This document shows positions 6,782-15,574 of a stretch of 64,000 nt of DNA, piece after piece. Every line of letters begins with the position of its first letter. The stretch's first letter is position 1. Under the pieces are notes generated by a model. That model was not told the DNA's origin and searched no databases. It worked only from the letters and a program-made list of their open reading frames with translations. Source of the stretch: an uncultured Agathobacter sp. (GTDB lineage: Bacteria; Bacillota; Clostridia; Lachnospirales; Lachnospiraceae); the NCBI GenBank assembly GCA_934307695.1, contig CAKRCS010000002.1, positions 1 through 64,000 on the forward strand, written 5' to 3'. A program made the translations under genes and the position numbers.

Positions 6782-9700
6782 TTACAATAGCTTAAACAGC
6801 TTCTCCGTCACTTCCTGATATCCTGCGTACTGCTTCATGTTGTGGTAAAGTGCCTTCTCATCCTGCAGGGTATTGGAGATCATCATCTGGTTGAGCAGAT
6901 TGTATCTGCTTAAGTCATTCTCACTGTATACATCATTGTTGGCAATGCGGCTGCTCTCCGTCACCTGTACTTCATTGCCGTACTCCTCCGAGATGTAATA
7001 CTGCACCATCTCACCGAAGAACATCACGAATGCCTTCACGAAAATGCCATCGTACACATCCGGCATATCCTCCGCGATAAACTGCTCTCCATCCTCATCC
7101 CGGCTGTAATGCAGCACCACATGGTTGCGCGGGTTGGTGCGGTATTCCAGAAATATCTTATCGTAAAAATGATATTTCTGCACAAGTCTGTGATCAAGCT
7201 TCTTGAAGAAACCGAAATTCATATTGCGGCAGGTATACTCGGATAACAATTCATCCTCGATCTTATACTGCGCGTCATCCGTACCCGGACAATCCGAGTA
7301 GAACTTTAACAGGGCGAGCTTGCACGCATCGTTTAGCTCCATCCGGTACACATAGCGCGCCTCGATCATCTCAAAAACATACTTCTCCACCGCCGTGCGA
7401 TATACAAAATAATCATGCGCCCGGTAGGAAAGATACGCCAGCACCACCAGTTCTCTTCCACCGTCCTCATAGTAGCTCTGGAAGATTTCATCCGCCTGCG
7501 GCAGGATATGATCGGCATACATCATCTGGACAAGAATGCGCTCCTCCAGCTCAAAGGTCTCCACATGAAAATCCTTTGCAGCCTTCCACAGTGCGCACAT
7601 CTGCTCTGTCGGACCATTGTAATACCGGCTCATGTAAAGCAGCATGTCCTCATTATACTTGCCCGCATAAAAAGCCTGCTCAACCAGAAGGGAAAGCGCA
7701 TCGTCCTCCTCCCCGCCGAGCGTGTGGATCATATAGCTTGCAAGCGCGACCTTGGAGGCGGAGCCAACCTGATCGATGCCAAACTCCGTAACCATCGCGT
7801 ATGCCTTCTCGTACTTGTGATTCTGTGCGAGCAGCTCCATCATAAAACGCCGCGTCTCCGCCGGCATCCACGAGAAGTCCGTCTCATCCAGATATTCCTT
7901 TAGCGTCGCATCGTACTCTCCGGTCTGATAGAATCGCACGATCTCCGGAACGATCTCTGCCTGATACTCCGGGCTTAGATCCGTTGCGAACAGGATTCTC
8001 CGGAAAAAGCGCTTATCGCTGGAAACAAACGTCAGATACGTCTGTCTTGTATCAAAGTAGGACACGATATAAGAAAGCTCGTTCGGTGCGAGCGTCATGC
8101 ATTTTTCCTCGAATGCCGCCGCATCCATAAGCGGTTCGATGCGGTAGGAAACACTTCCCGCATAGCGCCGTCCCTTGGCATCCTCAAACAGGATCACATA
8201 CTCTCTGGAATAGAGCTGGAAATATGCCGTCTGGTCGGAAATCGGTACGATCTGCGGATCGCGGAGCTGTCTCTGATAGATAAAAGCGCGCACCATGCGT
8301 TTGTCATCCACGTACAGCTTATTGGTATAGAGAATGTGGGACAGTGCGTGTGCGATCTCCTCATTGATCAGACCAAGCTCAAGCATATCACGGTAGACAA
8401 CCGCAAGGTTGTCATCCATGTGTTCCTGCTCCACCTGTTCCATCGCAAAGCGTCCCATTGCCCGCCGGTATTTGTGATATGTCTCCGGATCTTTCTCTTT
8501 GTTAGCAATGATATTGTTGTACAAAACCGCCAGCTTACGGTAAGGCACCTTGCTCTCGTACTGGAAATACATCTGGATGATCTTCGGCACAGCGGCGATC
8601 TCCCGCTCATCCGCAGAAAGCAGATACGCCTCGTACAGTCCGGTGATCCGAAGTTCCTGCCCGATCCCCTGCTCATACCACTTGTGATAGCATTTGTCGT
8701 ACTGCTGGCCGCGGATCAGATAGCTGCAGATGATCCCGACATTGGCAGGCTTCGGGTTGACCTCATACGCCGCCACCAGAAGCTGGTACATGACCGGATC
8801 AAAGGCTTTGCTCGCCTCCACGATCTGGAAGATCTGGATGGAAATATCCTTCGTGATCGCCTTGTGCCGGATCGCCCAGCGCAGGATGCGCACCTCAAAC
8901 TTATCCAGCTTCGTCAGTAGATACGGATCCTGCCAAATCAGATAGTACGCCTCCAGATACAGATACGGGGACGCACAGCCCTTTAACACCCAGTATTCGA
9001 TTGCCTTGAGCTTGTGTGCGTTGTTGTTGTAATACTCCTCCTCCAGAAAGGACAATACCCAGAATAGCATGACCGAATCCGGGTTTTCCCGGAAGATTGC
9101 CTCGATCTCATGCGTCATCCGGTCCACATAGGACGGTTCGCGCTCCATCAGCGTCATCAGATACAGATAATATCCCCAGACAGGCGCCTTGCGGTCGATC
9201 CATTCCCGTTTGAAGTCGTCGAGGATCCACTCTGCCTCCTGCCTCTGGCGGTTGATGATAAACACCTGCGCCTTCATCAGCGGATACATCGGCTCCTCCG
9301 GCAGCATCGCATGCAGATGATCCAGAATCTCGATCGTCTCATTCGCCCACACGCCGGTCACGATCCGCTTCAGGCGGTACGCCTGGTACAGCTCCATGAT
9401 GCCGACCTTGCATTCTCGGATATCCAGCCGGTCTTTTCTTGCATTTTCATCAATCTCTGCTGCCTTTGACGCGGTGACAGAGACGGTGTAGGACTGATGC
9501 GGTCCCGTGAATGTGATAAGCCCGGTATTTTTGCCCGCATGCAGCTTCTCGTGATCGATATAGAACTCAAAGAAGCAGGAGCTTCCGATAAAGTCCTCCG
9601 TCGTGATAAGACTCTTGGAAAGCTGTATAAAATCGCCCTTGACTGTGATCTCGATCGACAAAAAGCCCCACTGGTTCTTCGTGATCTCGACCGTCTCCTT

Positions 9701-10327
9701 GTACGTCTGTGCAAGAGCAGTATATTCATACTCCGTCTTTGCCACAGAAAAGGTGACCGGTTCCTTCTTGCGGATTCCGACTAAAAACTCCTCCAGATTC
9801 TGGTTGGAAGGCTTCGCCCCGATCATTCCGCGGTAGATCATGGACTCCTTCAGTTCTTTTTTCTTGATGATATTTGGAAAACTCTTGTGATAGAACAGCT
9901 GGTATGCCTCGTCCCAGTTATCCTTTGCCAGATTGGAAAAATCATAAAGCGTCTCAACCGTTCCGGTAGATGCATGCGCATATCTCTTGGAAATGGACAC
10001 ACAAAAAGAAAGACTGTATTCCTTCTGGTTGCATACAATCACAAACTCGCCCTTCTGTGTCTCGCCTTCTGTAAGTCCCTTGCTGTGAAACCGGTAACGG
10101 ATATGGACTTCTCTTCCCTCGAACTGTGGTGTGAGGCATTCCATTCTCGCGTTGGTGGAGTACACCACACCGCGCAGGAGCAGATCCTCCGATGCCGTGA
10201 AGGAAAAATCCCCGGACATTTCGGTATTCTCTGTCACATCCAGCTCGATAGAGTCCTTGGAAAACGATAAAACAGGCTTCGTATATTCAAATTTGCCTCT
10301 GGCTATCTGCCGGATGCGCTTACGCAC
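6782..10327 (-). CDS. Giant DUF5717-family protein (1181 aa)
   Basis: GTG start at 10327 behind GGGTGA. The N-terminus contains two beta-sandwich-like segments (about 15-110 and 190-285), each ending in an alternating Ig-like strand (KEYSLSFCVSISK; HQSYTVSVTAS). Residues about 300-1000 are helical, TPR/SEL1-like with irregular repeats (ILDDFKREWIDRKAPVWGYYLYL). No signal peptide or membrane segment is evident, so it is probably cytoplasmic. It matches the DUF5717 family as I remember it, always large and next to DUF5716. As first gene of the operon with its own promoter, it is probably a scaffold. Function unknown. Confidence 0.82.
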   Translation of the reverse strand: MRKRIRQIARGKFEYTKPVLSFSKDSIELDVTENTEMSGDFSFTASEDLLLRGVVYSTNARMECLTPQFEGREVHIRYRFHSKGLTEGETQKGEFVIVCNQKEYSLSFCVSISKRYAHASTGTVETLYDFSNLAKDNWDEAYQLFYHKSFPNIIKKKELKESMIYRGMIGAKPSNQNLEEFLVGIRKKEPVTFSVAKTEYEYTALAQTYKETVEITKNQWGFLSIEITVKGDFIQLSKSLITTEDFIGSSCFFEFYIDHEKLHAGKNTGLITFTGPHQSYTVSVTASKAAEIDENARKDRLDIRECKVGIMELYQAYRLKRIVTGVWANETIEILDHLHAMLPEEPMYPLMKAQVFIINRQRQEAEWILDDFKREWIDRKAPVWGYYLYLMTLMEREPSYVDRMTHEIEAIFRENPDSVMLFWVLSFLEEEYYNNNAHKLKAIEYWVLKGCASPYLYLEAYYLIWQDPYLLTKLDKFEVRILRWAIRHKAITKDISIQIFQIVEASKAFDPVMYQLLVAAYEVNPKPANVGIICSYLIRGQQYDKCYHKWYEQGIGQELRITGLYEAYLLSADEREIAAVPKIIQMYFQYESKVPYRKLAVLYNNIIANKEKDPETYHKYRRAMGRFAMEQVEQEHMDDNLAVVYRDMLELGLINEEIAHALSHILYTNKLYVDDKRMVRAFIYQRQLRDPQIVPISDQTAYFQLYSREYVILFEDAKGRRYAGSVSYRIEPLMDAAAFEEKCMTLAPNELSYIVSYFDTRQTYLTFVSSDKRFFRRILFATDLSPEYQAEIVPEIVRFYQTGEYDATLKEYLDETDFSWMPAETRRFMMELLAQNHKYEKAYAMVTEFGIDQVGSASKVALASYMIHTLGGEEDDALSLLVEQAFYAGKYNEDMLLYMSRYYNGPTEQMCALWKAAKDFHVETFELEERILVQMMYADHILPQADEIFQSYYEDGGRELVVLAYLSYRAHDYFVYRTAVEKYVFEMIEARYVYRMELNDACKLALLKFYSDCPGTDDAQYKIEDELLSEYTCRNMNFGFFKKLDHRLVQKYHFYDKIFLEYRTNPRNHVVLHYSRDEDGEQFIAEDMPDVYDGIFVKAFVMFFGEMVQYYISEEYGNEVQVTESSRIANNDVYSENDLSRYNLLNQMMISNTLQDEKALYHNMKQYAGYQEVTEKLFKLL

Positions 10328-10398
10328 GAAATCACCCGCTTTATATTTATCTGTATGTATTCTTCTTTATGAACAAAATATAACAATATTCGTCCACA

Positions 10399-10427
10399 AT
10401 TATATACGATTTTGACAATTTTCGCAA
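10399..10427 (-). promoter_or_regulatory. Promoter of the DUF5717 operon
   Basis: On the minus strand TTGCGA (10427-10422) and a perfect TATAAT (10404-10399) are 17 bp apart, 72 bp upstream of the GTG start of the DUF5717 gene. The sequence is vegetative (sigma-A) in type, not sporulation-specific. Confidence 0.75.
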
Positions 10428-10430
10428 GAT

Positions 10431-10482
10431 AAAACGGCAGGTAATCCGATTCTCCCTGTAAGGATTTTGGACTGCCTGCCGT
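10431..10482 (-). terminator. Terminator of the P-type ATPase gene
   Basis: On the minus strand ACGGCAGG and CCTGCCGT pair around a second inner pairing (AATCC/GGATT) and are followed by TTTT. It lies 4 bp after the ATPase stop codon. Confidence 0.75.
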
Positions 10483-10486
10483 ATGG

Positions 10487-12964
10487 CTATGCGTGTATTC
10501 TCTTTTTGCGGTTACTGAACTTTTCGTAGCCCCACTCTACCCAGATACTTAGGTATCGTAAGCACGGTTCCGTGATCAGCGCAAAAATCACCATAAGCAT
10601 TGCCGTCTGCTTGGAGATAAACGTGATCGCGAAAAATTCGCTCACGCAGAACATGCAGAACAGCCAGCCTGCCACCAGCGAAACCATCATGACCGCATGC
10701 AGCTTGTTCATCGGTCTTGCAATGCGGTAAAGGATCATAAAGCCTACGATTGCCACAAGCACCGTGCAGGAGGTTGATAAGCTGTCAAGGTTGACACGGA
10801 ACTCCCTGCAGAACAGCACCAGACCGCTCACGACGATAAAGTCCGTGATTCCTGCCGGAAATGCCTTTACAAGCACATTGGCAAGGAAATGCCCCTTGAT
10901 CTGCTCCTTATTCGGTTCGAGCGCAAGGACGAAGGACGGGATTCCGATCGTAAACATACTGATGAGTGATACCTGTGTCGGTTTCAGCGGATAATCCCAG
11001 ACCAGAAGGACGGAAAAGATCGCCAGCAGCATGGAAAAGATATTCTTTACAATATAAAGTGCCGCCGAGCGCTGGATGTTGTTGACCACTCTGCGCCCCT
11101 CCATGACAACGGACGGCATCCTTGAAAAGTCGGAATCCAAAAGAACGAGCTGCGATACGTTGGAAGCCGCATCACTTCCCGACGCCATCGCAACGCTGCA
11201 ATCCGCATCCTTTAACGCAAGGACATCGTTCACACCGTCTCCGGTCATTGCAACCGTCTTTTTGTGCGCCTTAAGCGCCTGTACCAGATAGCGTTTCTGA
11301 TTCGGTGTCACTCTGCCGAATACCGTATATTCTTCAACCGCATTGTAGTAATCCTTCTTCGTCTTAAGCTCTGAGGCATCGATGTAACGCTCTGCCCCCG
11401 CAATGCCTGCCTCCTTTGCGATCACGGACACCGTCAGCGGATTGTCGCCGGAGATGACCTTGATCTCCACGTCACGCTCCGCAAAATAGCCAAACGTCTC
11501 CTTCGCGCCCTTTCGGATCGGGTTCGACAGCATCACAAAGCCGAGCGGCTTTGCCGCCTCCGTAAGTGGCTTTCCGTCCAAAGTTCCCGGATACTCCGCA
11601 AACACCAGCACGCGGAAGCCCTGTCCCTGGTAGTGGCTTAATGTCTCCTCATATGCACCGATCTGATCCTTTAAGATAAATTCCGGAGCGCCGAGAACGT
11701 AGCCCGTATCATCTATGACCGCACCGGAATATTTCGTCTCGGAAGAAAATCCGAATACCTTCTGCGCACGGCGCGAGGAGCCATCGTTAAAATACTCCTG
11801 CATTGCCGCCATCGTCTCATTATCCCGCTGCATACTCTGTGCAAAATCAGAGATCAGCTTTTTCAGTGCCTGATCCGGCTCGCTATCCTGCTCTTTCGCG
11901 TCCGTCTCCGCTGCACACAATTCCTTTTTCTGGTCAGCTGGCTCCTTAACACCCGTAAAAGCGTACACCTTCATGCCCGGCTCCGTGATGGTTCCGGTCT
12001 TATCGACACACAGTACATTTACGCGCGCAAGTGTCTCGATACACTTCATGTCATGCACCAGAACCTTTTTCTTTGCGAGCCGCACAGTGCTGACCGCCAT
12101 TGCAACACTCGCGAGCAGATACAAGCCCTCCGGGATCATTCCGATCACGGCAGCGACCATTCCCGTCACGCTGTCGTACATCCCCATCTCATTAAAGAAG
12201 AAGGACTGGACAAACAGTGCAATGCCGATCGGCACAACGAGGATTCCAAGAAAAATGATCAGATAATTCAGGGAGCGGATCATCTCCGACTGCTCGCCGT
12301 CCTTGGACTTGGTTGCCTGCAGTGTCAGCTTGGAGATATACGATTCCCTTCCAACCTTTGTCAGCCGTGCAACCGCACGCCCGGACACCACGAAGCTTCC
12401 GGATAACAGCGGATCTCCCGGCTGCTTTGCGATTTCGTCTGCCTCACCGGTGATAAGTGCCTCGTTGACCTGTGCGCTTCCGTCGACCACGACCGCATCC
12501 GCCGGGATCTGACTTCCCGCCTCGAAGATCACAATGTCATCACGCACCAGCCGGTCGGACGGCAGTTCGCTTATCCTGCCCTCACGAACCGTCTTTGTCT
12601 TTGGCGCATTTAAAATAGATAAGCGGTCAAGCACCTTCTTTGAGTGTACCTCCTGAATGATTCCGATTGCCGTGTTGGCAAGAATGACACCTAAGAAAAG
12701 CATATCGCGCCACGCGCCTACCAGAGCAAGCAGCATGCCGAGGATTGCAAAGATCAGGTTAAAATACGTAAATATGTTCTCTTTAAAAATATCCGATACG
12801 GATTTGGTTGCGGACTCCACCTTGCAATTATCCACATGTGCTGCAAACCGCTCCTCGACCTCTGCACGGGTAAGTCCCGCAGCCGGGTCGGTTTCCTTCT
12901 CCGGAACCGGTATATGTTCAGTGATCTGTTCATTTTTAACTGCTATGTCTGTTTTGTGTTTCAT
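10487..12964 (-). CDS. Cation-transporting P-type ATPase (CtpE-like)
   Basis: The 825-residue protein shows every P-type landmark: TGEA (172-175), PEG in a membrane helix (278-280), the phosphorylated Asp in DKTGT (D321), and a C-terminal GDGVNDVLALKDADC hinge followed by six hydrophobic segments. It lacks N-terminal heavy-metal CxxC domains. The N-terminal LTRAEVEERF and general form are like mycobacterial CtpE, a calcium importer, so Ca or Mg transport is more likely than heavy metal; the ion cannot be read from sequence. I use the ATG at 12964; a reading extended to 13327 would run into nfnB. Monocistronic, with a terminator on each side. Confidence 0.88.
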   Translation of the reverse strand: MKHKTDIAVKNEQITEHIPVPEKETDPAAGLTRAEVEERFAAHVDNCKVESATKSVSDIFKENIFTYFNLIFAILGMLLALVGAWRDMLFLGVILANTAIGIIQEVHSKKVLDRLSILNAPKTKTVREGRISELPSDRLVRDDIVIFEAGSQIPADAVVVDGSAQVNEALITGEADEIAKQPGDPLLSGSFVVSGRAVARLTKVGRESYISKLTLQATKSKDGEQSEMIRSLNYLIIFLGILVVPIGIALFVQSFFFNEMGMYDSVTGMVAAVIGMIPEGLYLLASVAMAVSTVRLAKKKVLVHDMKCIETLARVNVLCVDKTGTITEPGMKVYAFTGVKEPADQKKELCAAETDAKEQDSEPDQALKKLISDFAQSMQRDNETMAAMQEYFNDGSSRRAQKVFGFSSETKYSGAVIDDTGYVLGAPEFILKDQIGAYEETLSHYQGQGFRVLVFAEYPGTLDGKPLTEAAKPLGFVMLSNPIRKGAKETFGYFAERDVEIKVISGDNPLTVSVIAKEAGIAGAERYIDASELKTKKDYYNAVEEYTVFGRVTPNQKRYLVQALKAHKKTVAMTGDGVNDVLALKDADCSVAMASGSDAASNVSQLVLLDSDFSRMPSVVMEGRRVVNNIQRSAALYIVKNIFSMLLAIFSVLLVWDYPLKPTQVSLISMFTIGIPSFVLALEPNKEQIKGHFLANVLVKAFPAGITDFIVVSGLVLFCREFRVNLDSLSTSCTVLVAIVGFMILYRIARPMNKLHAVMMVSLVAGWLFCMFCVSEFFAITFISKQTAMLMVIFALITEPCLRYLSIWVEWGYEKFSNRKKRIHA

Positions 12965-13121
12965 CCTGCGTCCCGCCTGTTGTCTCTCATAATAGAACTC
13001 TATTACCCGATTATTCCATATATTACCAAACAATTTTTTAAAGTCTTTATTATATACTACCCATTTTGTCTGCTTTTTCCTAGTAGGTTCATCGAAATTT
13101 AATAAAACTTTATGAAATATC

Positions 13122-13160
13122 AAAAAATCCCTCTGGAAAGCGTCTGCCCTCCGGAGGGAA
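13122..13160 (-). terminator. Terminator of nfnAB
   Basis: On the minus strand TCCCTCCGG and CCAGAGGGA pair (one mismatch), followed by TTTTTTG, 10 bp after the nfnB stop codon. The stretch from here to the ATPase start (about 160 bp) is AT-rich and should hold the ATPase promoter, which I could not place. Confidence 0.8.
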
Positions 13161-13170
13161 ATCATATATT

Positions 13171-14559
13171 TTATGCTCTTGCAGAAAGGTACTCGTGGAT
13201 ACCCTTTGCTGCCGCTTTTCCCGCACCCATTGCAAGGATAACGGTCGCTGCACCGGTAACGGCATCTCCTCCGGCATATACGCCTTCCTTGGAGGTTGCA
13301 CCGGTGTCCTCGGTTGCAACAATACATTTTCTGCGGTTTGTCTCAAGTCCTGCCGTCGTAGAAGAGATCAGCGGATTCGGTGAGGTTCCGAGTGACATGA
13401 TAACGGTGTCACAGTCGATCTCGTACTCAGAGCCTTCGATCTCAACCGGGCTTCTTCTTCCGGACTCATCTGGCGCTCCAAGCTCCATCTTGATCAGACG
13501 GATGCCCTTTACCCAGCCGTTGTCATCGACAAGGATCTCGGTCGGATTCTGAAGGAGATCAAAGATGATTCCTTCTTCCTTTGCGTGATGGACTTCCTCT
13601 TTACGGGCAGGAAGCTCTTCCTCGCCGCGGCGGTATACGATATGTACCTCTGCGCCAAGACGGAGTGCGGTTCTTGCAGCATCCATCGCAACGTTTCCAC
13701 CACCGACAACGACAACCTTCTTGCCGTGAGAGATCGGTGTCTCGTAGCCTTCCTTAAATGCCTTCATAAGGTTGTTTCTGGTAAGGAACTCATTTGCAGA
13801 AAATACGCCGTTTGCCTGCTCTCCCGGTATTCCCATGAATCTTGGGAGTCCTGCACCGGAACCGATAAATACTGCCTCAAAGCCTTCCTCTGCCATGAGC
13901 TCGTCAATCTTTACAGATTTTCCGATTACGACATTGGTTTCTATTTTAACACCAAGTGACTTTACATTCTCCACTTCTGCGGCGACAACCTTGTCCTTCG
14001 GAAGACGGAACTCCGGAATACCGTAGCTTAACACGCCGCCCGCCTGATGCAGTGCCTCAAAAATGGTAACATCATAACCGAGCTTTGCAAGGTCTCCGGC
14101 ACAGGTAAGTCCTGCAGGACCGGAACCGATCACTGCAACCTTGTGTCCGTTCTTCTTCTCTGCTGTCTTTGGCTTGATGCCGTTCTCTCTTGCCCAGTCA
14201 GCAACAAAGCGCTCCAGCTTTCCGATAGCGATTGCCTCGCCCTTGATGCCGCGGATACACTTGCCCTCGCACTGGCTCTCCTGCGGACATACACGTCCAC
14301 ATACTGCCGGGAGTGCGGAGGACTCGGAAATGATCTGATAAGCCGCCTCAAAGTTGCGTTCTTTTACCTGTGCGATAAATGCCGGAATGTTGATAGATAC
14401 CGGGCATCCCTTTACACACAGCGGATTCTTACAATTTAAGCAACGGGAAGCCTCTGCGACAGCCTCCTCCTCGTTGTAGCCATAACATACCTCTTCAAAA
14501 TTCGTTGCACGGACCTTTGGCTCCTGCTCACGAACCGGAACTCGTACCATACCTTCCAT
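13171..14559 (-). CDS. nfnB: NADPH-binding subunit NfnB of electron-bifurcating transhydrogenase (GltA-like)
   Basis: The 462-residue protein has an N-terminal Fe-S cluster region (CLNCKNPLCVKGCP and CGRVCPQESQCEGKC, about 38-107), an FAD Rossmann motif (VIGSGPAGLTCAGDLA) and an NADPH motif (VVGGGNVAMDAARTA). This is the glutamate-synthase small-subunit fold, often annotated gltA. The partner directly upstream, overlapping by one base (TAATG), is a dihydroorotate-dehydrogenase-type reductase. There is no large glutamate synthase gene beside it. The pair is therefore NfnAB: NADH + 2 reduced ferredoxin + 2 NADP+ giving NADPH, as in Clostridium kluyveri. It supplies NADPH for biosynthesis. Confidence 0.9.
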   Translation of the reverse strand: MEGMVRVPVREQEPKVRATNFEEVCYGYNEEEAVAEASRCLNCKNPLCVKGCPVSINIPAFIAQVKERNFEAAYQIISESSALPAVCGRVCPQESQCEGKCIRGIKGEAIAIGKLERFVADWARENGIKPKTAEKKNGHKVAVIGSGPAGLTCAGDLAKLGYDVTIFEALHQAGGVLSYGIPEFRLPKDKVVAAEVENVKSLGVKIETNVVIGKSVKIDELMAEEGFEAVFIGSGAGLPRFMGIPGEQANGVFSANEFLTRNNLMKAFKEGYETPISHGKKVVVVGGGNVAMDAARTALRLGAEVHIVYRRGEEELPARKEEVHHAKEEGIIFDLLQNPTEILVDDNGWVKGIRLIKMELGAPDESGRRSPVEIEGSEYEIDCDTVIMSLGTSPNPLISSTTAGLETNRRKCIVATEDTGATSKEGVYAGGDAVTGAATVILAMGAGKAAAKGIHEYLSARA

Positions 14560-15449
14560 TATTTGTCACCTCCGCACTGTCCACATCCACCGTGGTGGGT
14601 GGCACCTTCTTCATAAGCAAGCTTTGCTCTGCCCTCTTCGGTCTTGTATTGCTGCATTCTCTTCATCGCCTGATCGAAGTCTACCAGATGTCCGTCAAAC
14701 TCCGGTCCGTCTACGCAGGCAAACTTCACCTTGCCATCAACGACAAGACGGCAGGCACCACACATACCGGTTCCGTCAACCATGATCGGGTTCATGGAAA
14801 CGATCGTCGGAATGCCAAGCTGCTTGGTGAGCAGACATACAAACTTCATCATGATCATCGGTCCGATGGACACGCACAGGTCGTAGGTCTTGCCCTCATC
14901 GACAAGTGCCTGAAGCTGCTGGCAGCCGTTGCCGTGGAAGCCGTAAGAGCCATCGTCGGTTGCGACATAGACATTCTTTGCGACAGACTTCATCTCGTCC
15001 TCGTAGAACAACAGATCCTTGCTGCGGTAGCCGATGATGACATCCGCATCGATTCCGTGCTCATGAAGCCATTTTACCTGTGGGTAAACCGGAGCTGTTC
15101 CAAGACCACCCGCGATAAAAACGATCTTCTTGTCTTTATTCTTCTCTAAATTCTCCTCTAAGCATAACTCGGAAGGACATCCAAGAGGTCCGACAAAATC
15201 TTCCAGTGCATCCCCCTCCTGCAATGCCATCATGCGCTCGGTTCCGGCACCGATCGTCTGCACAACGATCGTGACAGTCTCCTCCTTGCGGTCATAATCA
15301 CAAATGGTAAGCGGGATTCGCTCTCCATACTCATCGGTTTTTGCAATAATAAACTGTCCCGGCAGACATTCTCTGGCAACGCGCGGTGCCTTGATATCCA
15401 TAAGGACAATGTTATTCTGCAGTTGTCTTCTGCGAACAATTTGGTACAT
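14559..15449 (-). CDS. nfnA: NADH-binding subunit NfnA of electron-bifurcating transhydrogenase
   Basis: The 296-residue protein has an N-terminal flavin-binding beta-barrel (LPGQFIIAKTDEYGERIPLTI), an NAD domain (FIAGGLGTAPVYPQ, about 110) and a [2Fe-2S] cluster site (DGTGMCGACRLVVDGKVKFAC, about 225-245). It belongs to the PyrK/sulfide dehydrogenase beta-subunit family. A further Cys/His tail (HHGGCGQCGGDK) ends the protein, which may bind metal and is not needed in the family as I know it. Start ATG at 15449 behind AGGAGG. It is the first gene of the nfnAB operon, and the overlap with nfnB implies coupled translation. Confidence 0.9.
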   Translation of the reverse strand: MYQIVRRRQLQNNIVLMDIKAPRVARECLPGQFIIAKTDEYGERIPLTICDYDRKEETVTIVVQTIGAGTERMMALQEGDALEDFVGPLGCPSELCLEENLEKNKDKKIVFIAGGLGTAPVYPQVKWLHEHGIDADVIIGYRSKDLLFYEDEMKSVAKNVYVATDDGSYGFHGNGCQQLQALVDEGKTYDLCVSIGPMIMMKFVCLLTKQLGIPTIVSMNPIMVDGTGMCGACRLVVDGKVKFACVDGPEFDGHLVDFDQAMKRMQQYKTEEGRAKLAYEEGATHHGGCGQCGGDK

Positions 15450-15468
15450 GACTTTCCTCCTAGATGTT

Positions 15469-15483
15469 TACGAATGATTCGTA
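15469..15483. promoter_or_regulatory. 15-bp palindrome in the nfnAB leader
   Basis: TACGAATGATTCGTA is a perfect inverted repeat around one G. It lies in the 5' leader between the nfn promoter and the ribosome site, where a repressor could act. It does not match the Rex consensus I know, so no regulator is named. Confidence 0.45.
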
Positions 15484-15540
15484 GTTCATTTTGCGGTCGT
15501 ATTTTGCCGCGATAAAGCGTTAAACAGCTATATCTTTCTT

Positions 15541-15569
15541 ATAATAACGAAAATGAGAAAAATACGCAA
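15541..15569 (-). promoter_or_regulatory. Promoter of nfnAB
   Basis: On the minus strand TTGCGT (15569-15564) and TATTAT (15546-15541) are separated by 17 bp. They lie between the stop of the CobW-fusion gene and nfnA. Confidence 0.6.
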
Positions 15570-15574
15570 TATGT

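Noticed and set aside
7415..9469. Several long plus-strand frames across the DUF5717 gene (for example 7415-7903 and 8336-8920)
   Set aside because: No ribosome sites, no domain resemblance; they arise from codon bias of the minus-strand gene.
12965..13327. Longer N-terminus of the P-type ATPase
   Set aside because: The extra Cys/Arg-rich part lies in the nfnB 3' end and terminator; MKHKTD at 12964 is the sensible start.
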